A stretch of DNA of 64,000 bases from Beroe forskalii (GCA_011033025.1 WFMF01000399.1:1-64000), one strand, 5' to 3'; counted from the stretch's first letter, positions 45,314-57,705 are shown. Numbers and translations are program-made. Notes: generated from the sequence alone by a model not told the origin.

Positions 45314-46518
45314 GGGATCGTTCACATATTACGTAATCAGCCGAGGGGGGGAGGGGGTTTCCAAATGATTACGTTTGATTACGAGGGGGGAGGGGGGGTT
45401 TGGCCAATGATTACGTAATCAAAATATCTAAATTTTCATGAAAATTTCAAGGATTTTTATGAAATATTTACGAATTTTCATGAAAATTTCAAGAATTTTC
45501 ATAAAAATTTCACGAATTTTCATGAAAATTTCAAGAATTTTCATGAAAATTTCAAGAACTTTTTATGAAAATTTAAAAGACATCCGAATTTTTATTACCA
45601 AAAATTAACCATTTGCAGAAAAAATTGTCAAAATTTCATAATTATGATTAAAACATGATCTACTCTAACTCAATATGGTTCAGAATGTACAGTTCCTTTA
45701 GTGCTGCCCGTAGAGGACTTGTAGGAGGGATGTACTCCATTCGTTGAACTCTTCCAAACCACTTCAGTGCCTCTTTGTATATAATATAAGGTTTGCTGCT
45801 CTGTGCTTGATCAGAGGTTTGGAGGCCTTTCTTTCCCTAGAGCTCTAGAGTTGATGCCAGAGCAGGTCTTGGTGTACATCCACAGCTCCATTATCCAGGA
45901 ATCAATCTTTTTGATGAAGGTGTAGGAAGCTGCAGTTGTCTGTGAAGTTGCTGGACTCTGATCTGGCACTTAGGGGCTAGGGCTGCTCTGGATCTTGGGT
46001 TCTGTCGGCTTTGGTGGCAGATGACAGGACACGGATACTAAACTTTGGTTCCATCGGTTTTGAAGGAGGTTGAGGTGGGACCAAGATGTTGACTTCTGGC
46101 TCTTTAGTGGAACTGGGGGCCTCAGGTGTAGAGGAGGAGGAGGATGATCTGTTGGAGGTAAAGGAGGATGATGAGCAGATGAGGATGCGTTGGAGGAAGA
46201 GAAAGAGGAGGAGGTGTCCATCTCATTGTCAGAAGAGTTGTCGTAGTCGAGATTTCCATAGGAAAAACTAAATGAAGCTTTGAATGTCATCTTCAAGTCG
46301 ATGATGTTGATGATTGAATTGAAACACACGATACTGTTCTAATTTTTTGTCAGTTAATATAGTTTTTGGTGACGTCAAAAAACTGAAGGAGGGGGTTGGG
46401 CCATGATTACGTAATATTTTCCGAAAAGAGGGGGTTTGGCCATGATTACATTTGATTACGGAGGGGGAGGGGGGTAAAAAATGCCCAAAAATTGATTACG
46501 TAATATGTGAATGATCCC
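45314..46518. mobile_element. Foldback family A, copy 4 (long form)
   Basis: 1205 bp between GGGATCGTTCACATATTACG and TAATATGTGAATGATCCC, flanked by ATA on both sides (45311-45313 and 46519-46521). The left part has AATTTTCATGAAAATTTCAA repeated about six times. The right interior is coding-like on the minus strand: from 46329 a Ser/Pro-rich frame (PPLPPTDHPPPPLHL), and at about 45660-45830 a segment with YIPPTSPLRAALKELYILNH. That may be captured host sequence or the remains of the element's own gene. No transposase motif is recognisable. Confidence 0.8.
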
Positions 46519-46689
46519 ATAGTACTAAAACCTTCATATATCTTGTACAAAAAATAGGACTCTCCTGGTCTATAGCGGATAGCCCAGGAGATTTTCCCAG
46601 CTCCCCTGACCCTCTAAATATCCCTACACTGAGAACAACTATGAATTATATAAAGTGATTGCCTAGAAATAAATATAGAAACTTCATCT

Positions 46690-46815
46690 TCACAAGCCTG
46701 TTTTAGTGACCATGCAAGTTGTGATATACAGTGACCATGAAACAGCAGTACAAAAAATCCTTGGATGGAATTTGATTTTGTAAAGGAGCACTCAAAGGTT
46801 TTCAAATCACACAAG
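46690..46815 (+). repeat. Dispersed repeat family G, partial copy
   Basis: CAAGCCTGTTTTAGTGACCA, then ATACAGT, then AATTTGATTTTGTAAAGGAG and CACTCAAA, correspond in order to 53285-53400 and to the complement of the 11.4-kb copy. Confidence 0.5.
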
Positions 46816-46974
46816 GGTTGTCGAATCAAAGGGGAAGGAAATACCATTCAAGTTAAGGTAAGTTTGGTGTGTTTGGTCAGTTTGGTCAGTTTGATCAGTT
46901 TGTAAGGGTCCAATAAATTCATATGACTAAATCATGTTAAATGTTTACTTAGACTATGCCCATTTTTCCTGCTT

Positions 46975-47130
46975 TTTTCAATGTCCCATCCATCCCAATT
47001 GTTCCTGCCCAATTTGTCCCAATTGTCCCTGTCCAATTGGTCCCAATTTTCCTTTTCTCAATTGTCCCAGTCCCAATCCACTTTCAAAAGTTTGTGACAA
47101 TGGGGACAGTGACACCCCATACACCCCCCA
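46975..47130. repeat. Relic of the TCCCAATTG-repeat element
   Basis: TCCCAATTGTCCC-type units followed by CCCAGTCCCAATCCACTTTC and GGGGACAGTGACACCCC correspond to the right half of the element at 48183-48766. Confidence 0.55.
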
Positions 47131-48176
47131 TTAAGTCATCACATCAACATGTAACCACTCCCCCTCCACTAAATATTTGACTCACCAATCAGGTAAACAC
47201 TTTCTCAAGTCATTCATCATGTCTGAAATCTTAGCTGAGAGGAAGAAAAAATTAGTTTACATAATAATTAGTTCTGATATATGTAGAACAGTTGAAATCA
47301 ATGATAATATCTACATTACATCAACACAATCATTAGAGCATTAGGTACTTCAACTTAAACATAATTCTTGAAAGTACCTAATGCAATGTAGATGAGCAGT
47401 AGGACCCAAATGAGCCATTTTGAGATGAGTAACTGTGTGCAGACATCATCAGTCCCAATGCCTGCCCTAGGTTTCCTTACCTGGGAGTGCCTTAATGGAA
47501 TATGTTGATTTATCCTAACATATCCCCCTACATAGGAAGCTGATTGTTACAATATACTCCTGACCCATGAGCATGACAGGTAAAATGTGGTGAAGATGAA
47601 TCAGGCCTTCATATTAATATACAACATGTGTCTGCTTCCCATTGAATAAGTCAGAGAGCCAATATCGTGACTGGTCAACTCTTTATCACCCAAAAAGTGG
47701 TGAGTAAAAAGGAATTTAAAAAAATCTAAAAAATAAAAATTAAAAAGAGGCCACTTTCTCACCAAAACTTTGCACCATTCTCTCAATTTGAGCAGCATCA
47801 ACTCCCTCAAAATCAATCAATCTGGATTACTAAGCCCTGTGCTCACTAATTCCCATGTGAGCCACATGAACATACATAAACACTAAACAGACCATTGTGT
47901 TGTAATGAATCTATGAAACATCCTTTTTGAGTCTAACATTCGAGTGCAAGGACCAATGCAATTTCAAGGGTGTATAGTATGAGAAGTTATAAGTATAAAT
48001 ATTTGCCACAAAGCAACTCAATAAGGCATCATAATTATCTGTCATATTTTATCATTTTTAGCATGTACCCTAACCAAGGTAGGTATTCAAAATATAACTA
48101 TACATTTATCTCAAACCAAAATTGTCTGAAAATCCATGGAAGTATAAGTATTAAGTAACAAAGTGAAACAACACGT
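47131..48176. other. Non-genic stretch
   Basis: No exon or repeat family seen. TTAGGTACTTCAA at 47341 is partly mirrored by AAAGTACCTAATG at 47372. Confidence 0.4.
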
Positions 48177-48182
48177 TATAGA

Positions 48183-48766
48183 GGGGGGAGTTTCACTGTC
48201 CCAATTGTCCCAATTGTCCCTGTCCCAATTTACTTTTTTCTGAGTTTGGGACTGGTTTTTGGGACAATTGGGACAACTGGGACATTTGGGACAATTGGGT
48301 CAAAAAGTTGGATAAATATCATTTTTTACATGGATCAATGTTTTTTCTATCATACTACTGTGCTAATAAGTACATGTTTTGGTTGTGTGCTGCTATGTAA
48401 CAAGCTGTAAAAACAAAAACACTAAACTCCCACTCATGTACAATCATTTGAGCCACAGTTGTCTCTGTCACTTTGGTCCCAATTGTCCCAAATGTCCCAA
48501 ATGTCCCATTTGTCCCAGTCCGTATTCACTCTTTTGAGTCCCATTTGTTCCATTTTCTGTCCATTTGTCCCAATTGTCCCATTTGTCCCAAATGTCCCAA
48601 TTGTCCCAGTCCGAATTCACTTTTTTGAGTCCCATTTGTTCCATTTTCTCTGTCCCATTTGTCCCAATTGTCCCATTTGTCCCAAATGTCCCATTTGTCC
48701 CAATTGTTCCTGTCCCAATCCACTTTTTCTTGAGTTTGGGACAATTGGGACAGTGACACCCCCCCC
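48183..48766. mobile_element. Inverted-ended element made of 9-bp TCCC repeats
   Basis: The ends are GGGGGGAGTTTCACTGTCCC and GGGACAGTGACACCCCCCCC, inverted to each other, with TATAGA on both flanks (48177-48182 and 48767-48772). The inside is a 9-bp minisatellite mixing TCCCAATTG, TCCCATTTG and TCCCAAATG, in one orientation to about 48235, the opposite at about 48250-48300, then forward again from 48477. The long frames read from it (NWDKWDNWDKWD-like) are artefacts of the 9-bp period. Confidence 0.75.
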
Positions 48767-48772
48767 TATAGA

Positions 48773-49307
48773 TGAACAATATGTTTCATGGCTTTTAGAC
48801 CAATCTTCAGCATCCCCTGAACTTGTATTAAGTATTAAGTATAAAACTTTTTGCTTTACAGCAACACGGTTCCACAACAATCCATGCTCCCTTGAGTTGT
48901 TCTGGTGTTTGATCACCCTGTCTTCTCAAAACTGTTTGCAATCCCACTGATTATAGGAACTTTCTGGAGGCAGGCAAACCATCTTATAATAATATAATTA
49001 TACTTGTCCCTCTTGTTTGTTGAGCAATGAGCAGGCTTAGAATTGAGCTCTGAAACAATCAAGGAGCTGGTCAAAGCAACCTTTACAGGATGGGGTCTAC
49101 CAACCTTAGCCTTGCCCACTTGAAACACCTCAATATTCTTTGGTTTTTCTCAGGTCACTTCCATGATGCAGCATATTTTCTGTTTTCACATTGAGGTGTT
49201 AGGTCTTCCTTGTCCTCCTCTGCCAGACAGAACACCATATATTTATATTATGATGTTACAGATCCTGTCTACCTCCTCCAAACCTTTTTATACTACAGAC
49301 ACAATGC
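48773..49307. other. Non-genic stretch
   Basis: No supported exon. Several minus-strand frames are open but lack conserved motifs or paired splice sites. Confidence 0.4.
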
Positions 49308-49366
49308 TTGTCTGACGTCGTCAGACCCATTATTTAAAATTTTGAATTTATTTAAACGCCTGACAA
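49308..49366. mobile_element. Palindrome-ended micro-element (family P), copy 4
   Basis: Begins TTGTCTGACGTCGTCAGACC followed by CATTATTTAAAATTT, identical to the left end of the 20017 copy, and ends AACGCCTGACAA. The GC-rich core is missing. Flanks CACAATGC and CAAGATGC agree at 6 of 8 bases. Confidence 0.6.
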
Positions 49367-49445
49367 CAAGATGCTGCCTGGTGTTACTGATATCTGCTAT
49401 TCTGCTAGTCTTGCTGTCCCGACTTCACAACAGAGCTGTAGCTCT

Positions 49446-50680
49446 TTAACCCTTTGAAGCCGATAGTGATCTACACCATGGATTTTCTTGAAACTTTCAG
49501 GATTAAGTGTATTGACAAATCTAAGACACAAGAAAAAGAATTAGCAGCAATGGTATTAATTTTTGAATATTTCTATGGGTCATAAGACCCAATCATTGAG
49601 CATCGTTTTTTGAAAATTAAAATTGAGTGTATTTCCGTTTGTTTACCTTGTTCATTGGTCTGAATTCACAGAAAACACATATTTCAGTGTTATACAGTAC
49701 AATGACTATCCGTCTATGAAGTGCAATATTTGATCCTGAGGTCGGGGAAATACGAGTCAAAAAACCTCCGAGTGCTTTTATAGATTATCGACCAAAACAT
49801 CCATTTCTAGCTGCCAAATAGGAAAAATCTTTCTGATATGATTGATTTGGTGTCCTTACTCAGTAATATCAATCAACTGATCGAAATAATGCCATTTTGA
49901 GGTGAGAAAATAAAAATGTATGATTTTTCATGAAATATATTGATAAAATGTCCATTTGACGCCCCAAAGACGTCAAAAAGTGTAATTTTGTCATAGAAAA
50001 CATGAAATAGAAATTCTATTATACCGGACACTGCCTGATAGGTAAGTATAATGACTTTCCATAAGTTTTTATAGCATATAATAGTGATTTGGAATGAAAT
50101 ATCGAATTTTCTCGATTTTTTCCTGGAACCGAATGGGTCACTGGTGACCCAACTAGAGTTATACCAGAAAATACTGGCCAAACTCCTCTCATTAGTAATC
50201 CTTTAGTCTTGACAAAACATTTTTAGCCATTTACAATGCAATTTAACTTGGTATCTAGTCATTTGCACAATGCTTTTATTGTCGAAATGACTTTAAAAAA
50301 AGGGGACTTATTGACGATTGGGTCATATGTGACCCAAAAATTAAAAACAATCTCAAAAGTTATCTTTGACTCCGAAACTATCAAATTTTTGGCCACTGGT
50401 GTAAATACACTAGATCTACATGTTCCTAGAACGATTTAGACCATAGATACGAGGAAAGCCTCCTAATTAATTATTGAAAATTTAATTGGATAATTGGTAT
50501 AATTGAGCGGCTCAATTAAGCTGTAAGCTCGATTACTATCTTAAAACGATACGTCAATAGCTACTCAAGGCATTGATTGAATAGAAACTGTAAAATATGG
50601 CCTCAAACTCATCGTAATAAATGCACAGAATGCATTTCATGTCATGGGTCACAGGTGACCAATCGACTTCAAAGGGTTAA
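49446..50680. mobile_element. piggyBac-like non-autonomous element
   Basis: Starts TTAA-CCCTTTGAAGCCGAT and ends ATCGACTTCAAAGGG-TTAA: inverted ends of about 15 bp (one mismatch) flanked by the TTAA duplication that defines piggyBac insertion. Subterminal GGTCACAGGTGACC-like palindromes occur (near 50130, 50325 and 50650). The 1227-bp interior has no transposase. The TTAA flanks are at 49446-49449 and 50677-50680. Confidence 0.8.
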
Positions 50681-51546
50681 ACTAGAACTCTTCTTTGACT
50701 GTTCATGTTTCCTGAATGGATGAATTCATACATGATGTGTTTGTACATAACTGTTCATTTTTGCTTTAACCAGATCCCTAGTTTCTCGTAGGATGTTACC
50801 CTACCCTCGCGCGCGCGGCGCAACGTTCCACATTTGGACGTCACTTTGCGCCTTCGGCGCCGTGTCCAACAACAAGTCAGAAGAAAGGGACGGACATCGC
50901 CCGTCGACCTAGTTTCACGCGCGCCTTGATATGTCGTTGTTTACGTTGTGGGACCTACTTTGCGCGCGCAAGCGCGCGTGTTCAGAAAATACAAGCGCCG
51001 CGCAAACAAAAGGGACCCAAACCATGGCCATGTAGCAAGGCTAGGCAAGCGCTGCACTCTATGTTGACCTCATCAGGTGCTTATGCCGATCGGCGTTGAG
51101 GAGAGAATTGAGAAACGACGGCGCGCGCTGCGCGCATGAAAAGAGGGCTCTGATTAGAATAATAGAGTAACGCCCCTTGCACCTAGGGTTGCTAAACACG
51201 TATATCCCTGTCTGCGTTGCGCGGCGCGTACACACACCTATGCGGGCTTAGGAAACCTAGGGGGAACTTTGATGTTTGGCGTTTTGTTATAATGTGGTTG
51301 GATGAAGGCGAACTAGAGCTAGCTTTCGGTCAGACAACGTTTACTCAGTGGTCATCTGACAACATGAACAAAAGTTGATTTCTTTTGTGAAAATTCAATA
51401 CAATTTAATATCAATATTTGCAATTCAACGTTGAATTATCTGATTAAAGAATATCATTAGATAACGTCATAATTAGGGTATAAACAGTACACTCTGGACA
51501 TACAACTTCTTTGGAGTGTAACTCAACTCAGGTTTGAACTGTTTGT
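50681..51546. other. GC/CpG-rich non-genic block
   Basis: From about 50800 to 51260 the DNA is rich in CGCGCGC runs like those in family P cores and the 19-20 kb block. It includes GGTCAGACAACGT (51329) and CTGACAACATG (51356), which look like one family P terminal palindrome opened by about 15 bases. No exon. Confidence 0.45.
51189..51254 (+). mobile_element. 66-bp micro-MITE, second copy
   Basis: TTGCTAAACACG to CGGGCTTAGGAA, nearly identical to 20100-20167. The flanks are an exact 8-bp direct repeat, ACCTAGGG (51181-51188 and 51255-51262), which defines both ends of the element. Confidence 0.8.
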
Positions 51547-54500
51547 TCATAAATCGACAATGTTCCAAGCTCCACTGTGAGATCTCGGTCTTGACTGATC
51601 AATCTGTTTGATGTTAGAACTATTTTTGACAAAATTATCCACCATTATTGCTGGAGAACTCCCACTGTTATTTTTGCTTAGTTTTTCAGCTCTTAAATTT
51701 CTCACAATTTTCTGATTTGGTGTATTTATCCTGATGAATTCACCTGATTCACAGATATGCTCATTCTGCAAAGCTTTAACCCTTGTTCTGTTGCTTCTCT
51801 GTAAATTTTCTTCACTTTTCCTATTTTTCCTTGAAAACCGGTATTGTACCTGAAGAGAACCAAACTTCAATTTATTGATACATACACTGTACCATCTATT
51901 CTGAAGTTAGTTTAAGTTTCATTATATTATTTTCATTATATTGTGTTTCTATTATATTTTGAGATGAGGGTTGAGTTGAAGATCTGTGAAAATTGATCAC
52001 TTGAATGGAAGGTTGATAAAACAAAACAAATATTCAACATTTTACATCAGTACAGACAGATAAGAACACAATTTACTGTGCATAGCAGATGTGACATGAC
52101 TGAAGATCAGATACTTATTTTTTGACATTTTGATACATGCTAACATTTTTCCGGTACTGTGCAAAATACAACAAAGTTTTAGTTCCATTCACAGCAGATA
52201 TTTGTCCCCAATCACTAAACTAGGTACTACCTCTTTCTTTCATAAAATTATTATTATAGTGAAGATTATTATAGTGAATCTTTTAAACTTACAACACAAC
52301 ACATATTAAATTAACTAACTGAGGAGGTGTTGAGGCTGCTCCTCGGAGATCCTGAAGATGATTCATAGCTTTTCATAAAGTCAATCTTAAAGTTATGATT
52401 CGAAACTGTCAGTTGATATTGTGGAGTAGTTATTTGGCTTAAATCATAATTGTTACTTTCAATGAAAGACAGCAGTTTTATTAAATGTGTGAAGATGAAC
52501 TAAATTTTCAAAATAATTGGATCTGCTGTGAGAGGCAAATCTCAATGCTTTACAGATAACCTGACAATTTTTATGATAAAGATATTATAAATGCCCATTT
52601 CCCAGTCTTACTTTGCCACCGAGCATACTTTTCATCTCTCTACAGGCATATATTTTACTGAGCTTCCATGATTCTCTTAACTTTGTTAATCAAAGGTAGT
52701 GATTAATCTGATTAAGATGAGGCATTTTGGATTTCTCTGCACACATTTGAGATAATTATGAACACAATATACCTACCATGGTCATGGTTGGTTTCTTCTA
52801 TATTTGAATGGATTTGTCATTTGAATGCACTGCTGTGGTTTAATTATAATTATTGGTAATAACAATAGAGCTCTGCCATGTTTCAAGTAAGAAATGCCAA
52901 GATGTTCAGCAGTTAAATTTCTTCATATCATGTGCTTGAATATGTGGTGAGCATATGTGGTGAGCATACATTATAATGTATTATACATTGTGCTCAATAC
53001 AACATAGTGCATGATCATACTAACAATAGAGTATCACAAATTTTAATTGATTTTACAATATATATTTTCTTGAAAACTATATGGCACAATTAAGTATAAT
53101 TGATAATACATTACTTCCAAAACAGATATTTTCCTCAGCTTGCTATCAATCTCTTTGTCAGTGTCAGAGAGTTTCCTACCACACATCATGATAGTATAAA
53201 CTGAAATATGAATACTGTACTACACTACTACCTATGGATATAGTTATATATTTGGCCTTGTAATATGAATACTGTATTATACCCCTCCCAAGCTTGTTTA
53301 AGCGACCGTGTAAGTTTGGTTATACAGTCTTCACTGAATAATAGTGCAAAAAAGCTAAAAATTAAATTTGATTTTATGAAGGGGCACTCAAAAATCTTCT
53401 AAACAATGAATCCGGACCAGGGTCGTCAGACCTGAGTGGGGAGCAATACTGTTGTTTGGCCATAGAATAGTCAGTCCCAACTGTTTCCAGTCGGGGTATA
53501 ATCCAGTTCCATGATCTCAGCTGTGACCATATACCTACGATAATGAACTCGGCACGCCTCGTCCATTATCCAACTTACACAGTCTGGGCTGTCACCTCAA
53601 CCATGTAAGTTGGGGTATACAGTCACCACTTCGACATGTAACTGCTTACTACACAGTACCTATGGATATAGTTATATATTTTGCCTTGCATGCTAAATTT
53701 TGGTAATCAAACTGTTATAAGTTAGATTTTTATTGACAGTATTAATTGATATTTCATTCTTACCATTTGGTGTCTCGACCTTTTGAGTTTTGAGGCCAGT
53801 GTATTATGCCATGCTTGGGTAATTCTTTAAGTTGCATTGCATTGAAAATACTTTTTGCACTGTCACACAAAGGAAAAAATCTCCCATGCATTGTGTAAGA
53901 CACCACGACCCAAAAGGTCAAGACAACTGGGTAATGTGCGAGAAAAACTAGAGCAACTATAAAGATTTTGTTGAATTTATTAATTATTATTTATTTTGTT
54001 GAATTTATCAAATTCATTGTTGGATAAATTATTTATTAATAAGGCAAGTACAAAAGTATTTAAAACAATGAAATGTATAATCATTATACTATTAAAGCTC
54101 ACCAGCAACAGTAGGAATTGAAACAGAAGAAATAGTTTGTAACTGTACATACCTAGACAATCAACAGGGAAAAAAGTTTAACTGTTAAACAGATCAATAA
54201 ACTAATAAGCGTTTAGCGAAATCTGCAGAATTACCTAAAGCAACTGCACTGAATAATCCAAGTGAGAATATCGTGATTGACTGCAGGGGACCTTGAAATA
54301 CATAATCCATCAGTCCTTGCACCTGAAACACTTGGAAACAACTTGATAAAATGTGCTAAATCGGCTCAAAACAATCCTGTTTTTCTCTATCATAATGCTA
54401 TATAGATGCATGGGTCACTCTTAAAAGTGGTTTGCCACCTTAATTATTTGTAACTTATTGAAAAAAAGAATAATTTTGTTAATAAACAAATTGGAATACA

Positions 54501-55401
54501 CTCATGGATGAGGAATAGGCAACAAAGTAGGTATCATGAAATATTTTCAAAGCGGTTGAAAATACTTTGACGTTTTATAAGTAAATAGAAATGATGAAAG
54601 AGTCTAGAAGGGCTGAACGTTGTTATATGAATTTAAGATTTTAGACACTGGACCCAGTGCTGTAACATGAGAACTGATAAGCGAATGTTTTCTCTGTAAA
54701 CCTTAAAAATAATACAAATAAAACTTGACAAGATTTAAGGTATATTTATATTGTGATGTTATTTGAAACAACAATGGTTGCATTCTAACTTCTGACCAGG
54801 TTGCTATGACGATTTTCTCATTGGCTTTATAATTAATTGGGTGTGAATTGTTAGCACGACTTTATGTGCTACATAGAGTTTTGGTTACTGGACGTATGAA
54901 TTCTTATGGCAGAACAGGGCAGAATTTATTATCAAAGACATATCAAGTTAATGAATTAATGTAATAAGGAACATCCAAAGTCGCCTTTTCCATGGAAAAT
55001 AACATAAAATATCCGTTTATTCTCATCTACAAACCACGGTTCAGAAGTCTTGTGATCAATCCATGTTTCTATAGCTAGTACCTAAACAAAAATATATGTA
55101 TGTAGAAGGAATAATCAAATATCATGCTCATATCCAGCCTAAATTACTTTATTACATAATATTATGCCCATCTATTATATCATTTGGTAAGCGGATGTGA
55201 ACAATGTCTGTTTGTTCATCTGCATACTAATAAATTTGACCTATTCTAGAAATAATTAAGGGAACCTGTACGTGCTGTCTGCACAGAATGAGTAGTTTTT
55301 TCAATGCTACTTTTGCTGCAATATTTAATACTGTACCGTGAGATAAGAGGAGCAGAGATCACTTGATACATCATATTCATGGTGTTGTTGCCAATTGCCA
55401 T
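51547..55401 (-). CDS. Predicted single-pass membrane protein, unknown family
   Basis: Seven minus-strand exons with agreeing phases: 55401-55272, 55074-55031, 54322-54235, 53200-53115, 52680-52612, 52499-52320, 51849-51547, about 299 residues. The N-terminus (MAIGNNTMNMMYQVISAPLI) is followed by IETWIDHKTSEPW and a membrane segment, SITIFSLGLFSAVALVYTIM, that is assembled across the splice between 54235 and 53200, which supports that junction. A basic CGRKLSDTDKEIDSKLRK stretch follows, then LIKLLSFIESNNYDL and a polar Ser/Asn/Arg-rich tail ending in SHSGAWNIVDL. Splice sites include CTCTTCAG, TGTTTCAG and ATTTCAG acceptors; donors GTTAGT, GTAATT and GTACAG are weaker. The first two exons are the least certain. 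The predicted ATG lies 135 bp from the SKA3 ATG, head to head. I do not recognise the family. Confidence 0.5.
53280..53650 (+). repeat. Dispersed repeat family G, fullest copy
   Basis: Contains AAGGGGCACTCAAAAATCTT, GAACTCGGCACGCCTCGTCC and two related GTAAGTTTGG/GTATACAGT stretches (53310 and 53610), so a part is duplicated. Matches 11275-11515 in the opposite orientation. It lies in an intron of the minus-strand gene. Confidence 0.55.
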
Positions 55402-55535
55402 GGATATATAGAGATTAACAAGTACAGTCTGTAGATTTCAATTAATAGTTATTACGTTAGAAAGCTAAATGGTGTCCTTTCTTCCCGTGATATTAATTCA
55501 TGTTAGTGAAACCCAATTTTGTCTCAGATAGGAAC

Positions 55536-57362
55536 ATGTCCAATATTCTCTCACTGCACCAAGACCTAGCAGAGTACGCGGAGGCAGTGAAGACACTGGA
55601 TAAAGTCCTCAATCAAGGAGCTGAACCTGCCAACTGCGATGAAACAATCAGGAATTTCAGGTTATTCGAGGACATTAATCTTTGGTATTAATCTTGTTTA
55701 TAACTGTTAGCTTGCTCATGATAGGTAAACATTGAGACACGTAAAAATTGAAAGTTCACATTACTCAATGGAATAACAAGAGCTCCCGCGAAAAATTTCA
55801 TTTCAATCTAACTATAATTAAAGTTCAGGTATTTAAATCACCTTACTCAATAGACAATAATGTCCATTTTTGAGTCGCCAGCAATTTGTTGTTCTATCAG
55901 ATTGTTGTATCCATAGGCGCATTATATTCTTATCCTTCCCAGGTGCACTATAGACTCCACTCTCGCAGAAATGGACAAGGTCCATGCCGACTTTCAACCG
56001 AAGCTGAAACAATCTACGGAGTCAGCGAATAGAACTACAGATCTCATCAATCGTTTAGAAGCATTCACCCAAAAACGAGAGGACTACCTTTGCCAGTATG
56101 GCTTCAAGCCAACTAAATATGAAGTTCCTCAATACCCCGAATTTAAGGAGATGGAGCCCAGTTTAAAAACAGATGTTTCCGTTAATGTGAAACGTCCTGG
56201 AGAATCAGGTTCAAAAAAGAGAGGGGTTGATAATTTGGATGAACCTGGCGAGAAAACATATGTGATATCTAAGGAAACCAAACCAAACTCTATCAACGGT
56301 GAAAGTATGCACAGTATGTTAGTTGCTAAATATGGGGTTCAGAAGCAGGTCACTAGCAGTATTAATACATATGCTAATCGAGATTCTTCAATGGAGGGCA
56401 CTACTTCAAACAAGAAAATAAAAAACTTGCAGCGATATACAGAGACTCCTGGATCCAGTGAGAACAGTGATAGCAAACAGATTTCAAAAACACCTAAAAT
56501 ACAGGGGCACGTCATGTCCAAATACGCCGAGATCCATCCCTCTGAGCCAAGTATCTCGAAACAATCTGAGAATAAAGTTGCTGGGGAAGATAGAAATAGA
56601 ATGCTCCTACAAAGGTATTCTATGGCTCCTGCTGCTCTGCAGAAAGTGGGTGAAGCTAGCAAACAATTCCAAACCCCGACTGCTTCAGGCAGAGTGAAAA
56701 GCCCTCCTGTAATCACATGGAGTCCTCCTACCGATGGAGATATGGATGATGGGTTTGTAGAGCGAGCCATCGATGGCACTGAGACTAAAGTTCCGGAGGA
56801 ACAGAAGATCGAGGACCTTGAACTAACTGTCCAACTCTCCGAGTTTAAATCATCCACCAAGAAGAAGCTGAAGCCACATGGACTATCAGATCTGGACACC
56901 GTTATGGACGCTTCCCCCGAAAAGGAGGGTGATCAGTGTGAATCTCCCACTGCTCCACTGACGCCCTTCTGTAACAGAAAACCTGAGATCTCTTTCACGG
57001 ACAAACCCAACAACACCCCACTCACTACTCCTTACCAAAGCTCCCTGACCAAACCCAGCATCACCCCAGTTGCTACTCCTTACAATAGCTCCCTGATCAA
57101 ACCCAGCATCAGCCCAGTTGCTACTCCATACCAAAGCTCCCTGATAAAACCTCAGGAGATATGTGTGAGCCAGAGAAATGATATCCCCGTTCCGGATATT
57201 AATGAAAGTACTGACGTAATTAAACCGGTCAAGACTGAAGCACATCCTGGAACTCAATCAGTTGGAGGCGATGATATCGAGAATGCCCCGGTAAATAAAG
57301 GACTCCCAGCATCACTCCAGTCGGTCTTGGCGAAATATGGATCAAGATATAATAAAAAGTGA
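55536..57362 (+). CDS. SKA3: SKA3-like spindle and kinetochore subunit
   Basis: Exons 55536-55660 and 55943-57362 join in phase 2 (donor GTTATT, acceptor TTCCCAG) into 514 residues. SKA3 with SKA1 and SKA2 couples kinetochores to microtubules. The helical N-terminus ends in EAFTQKREDYLCQYGFKP, matching the conserved ...YFQKYGYSP end of the SKA3 coiled-coil. A long disordered region follows, with many S/T-P sites (TETPGS, SKTPKI, FQTPTA, TWSPP, TAPLTPF) as expected for CDK1 control of NDC80 binding. Near residues 400-445 TPxxTPYxSSLxKPSI-like units are repeated three times. A short [LM]xx[KR]Y motif recurs five times (LVAKYG, LQRYTE, MSKYAE, LQRYSM, LAKYGS); the last, near the C-terminus, lies where vertebrate SKA3 has LLSKYNS. 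The in-frame ATG at 55500 is an alternative start; 55536 follows a CAG that might be an acceptor. The family call rests on motif layout, not on an alignment. Confidence 0.75.
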
Positions 57363-57538
57363 TCGTGATTGATTTTCGTATAATGAATGAGCGATTTTGA
57401 AGGTTTTAAAGATTCAAGACACCAAACGTTATATTTGATTGACGGTATTTTCGTTAACAAATATCTGCTCCATTATTACGCCACAAATCTTGATTCTTGG
57501 TACGATTTGATCTTAATAATATTATTATGTGCCATTTG

Positions 57539-57705
57539 GGGATCGTTCACATATTACGAAATCAATTTTTGGCCGATTTTTACACCCCCCCCTCCCTCTC
57601 GTAATCAAGTTTACAGTAGTTGTATTTGTTACAATAACATGTAACGTAATCATTTGGAAACCCCCTCCCTCCCCCTAGGTGATTACGTAATATGTGAACG
57701 ATCCC
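57539..57705. mobile_element. Foldback family A, copy 5 (short form)
   Basis: 167 bp from GGGATCGTTCACATATTACG to TAATATGTGAACGATCCC, flanked by TTG on both sides (57536-57538 and 57706-57708), just after the SKA3-like gene. This is the best-preserved short copy. Confidence 0.85.

Noticed and set aside
48459-48950. Plus-strand 163-codon frame and its minus-strand NWDKWD shadows
   Set aside because: Generated by 9-bp TCCCAATTG-type repeats inside an inverted-ended element.
56339-56899. 186-codon minus-strand frame opposite the SKA3-like gene
   Set aside because: Antisense of the Ser/Pro-rich coding exon, with no motifs and no splice context of its own.
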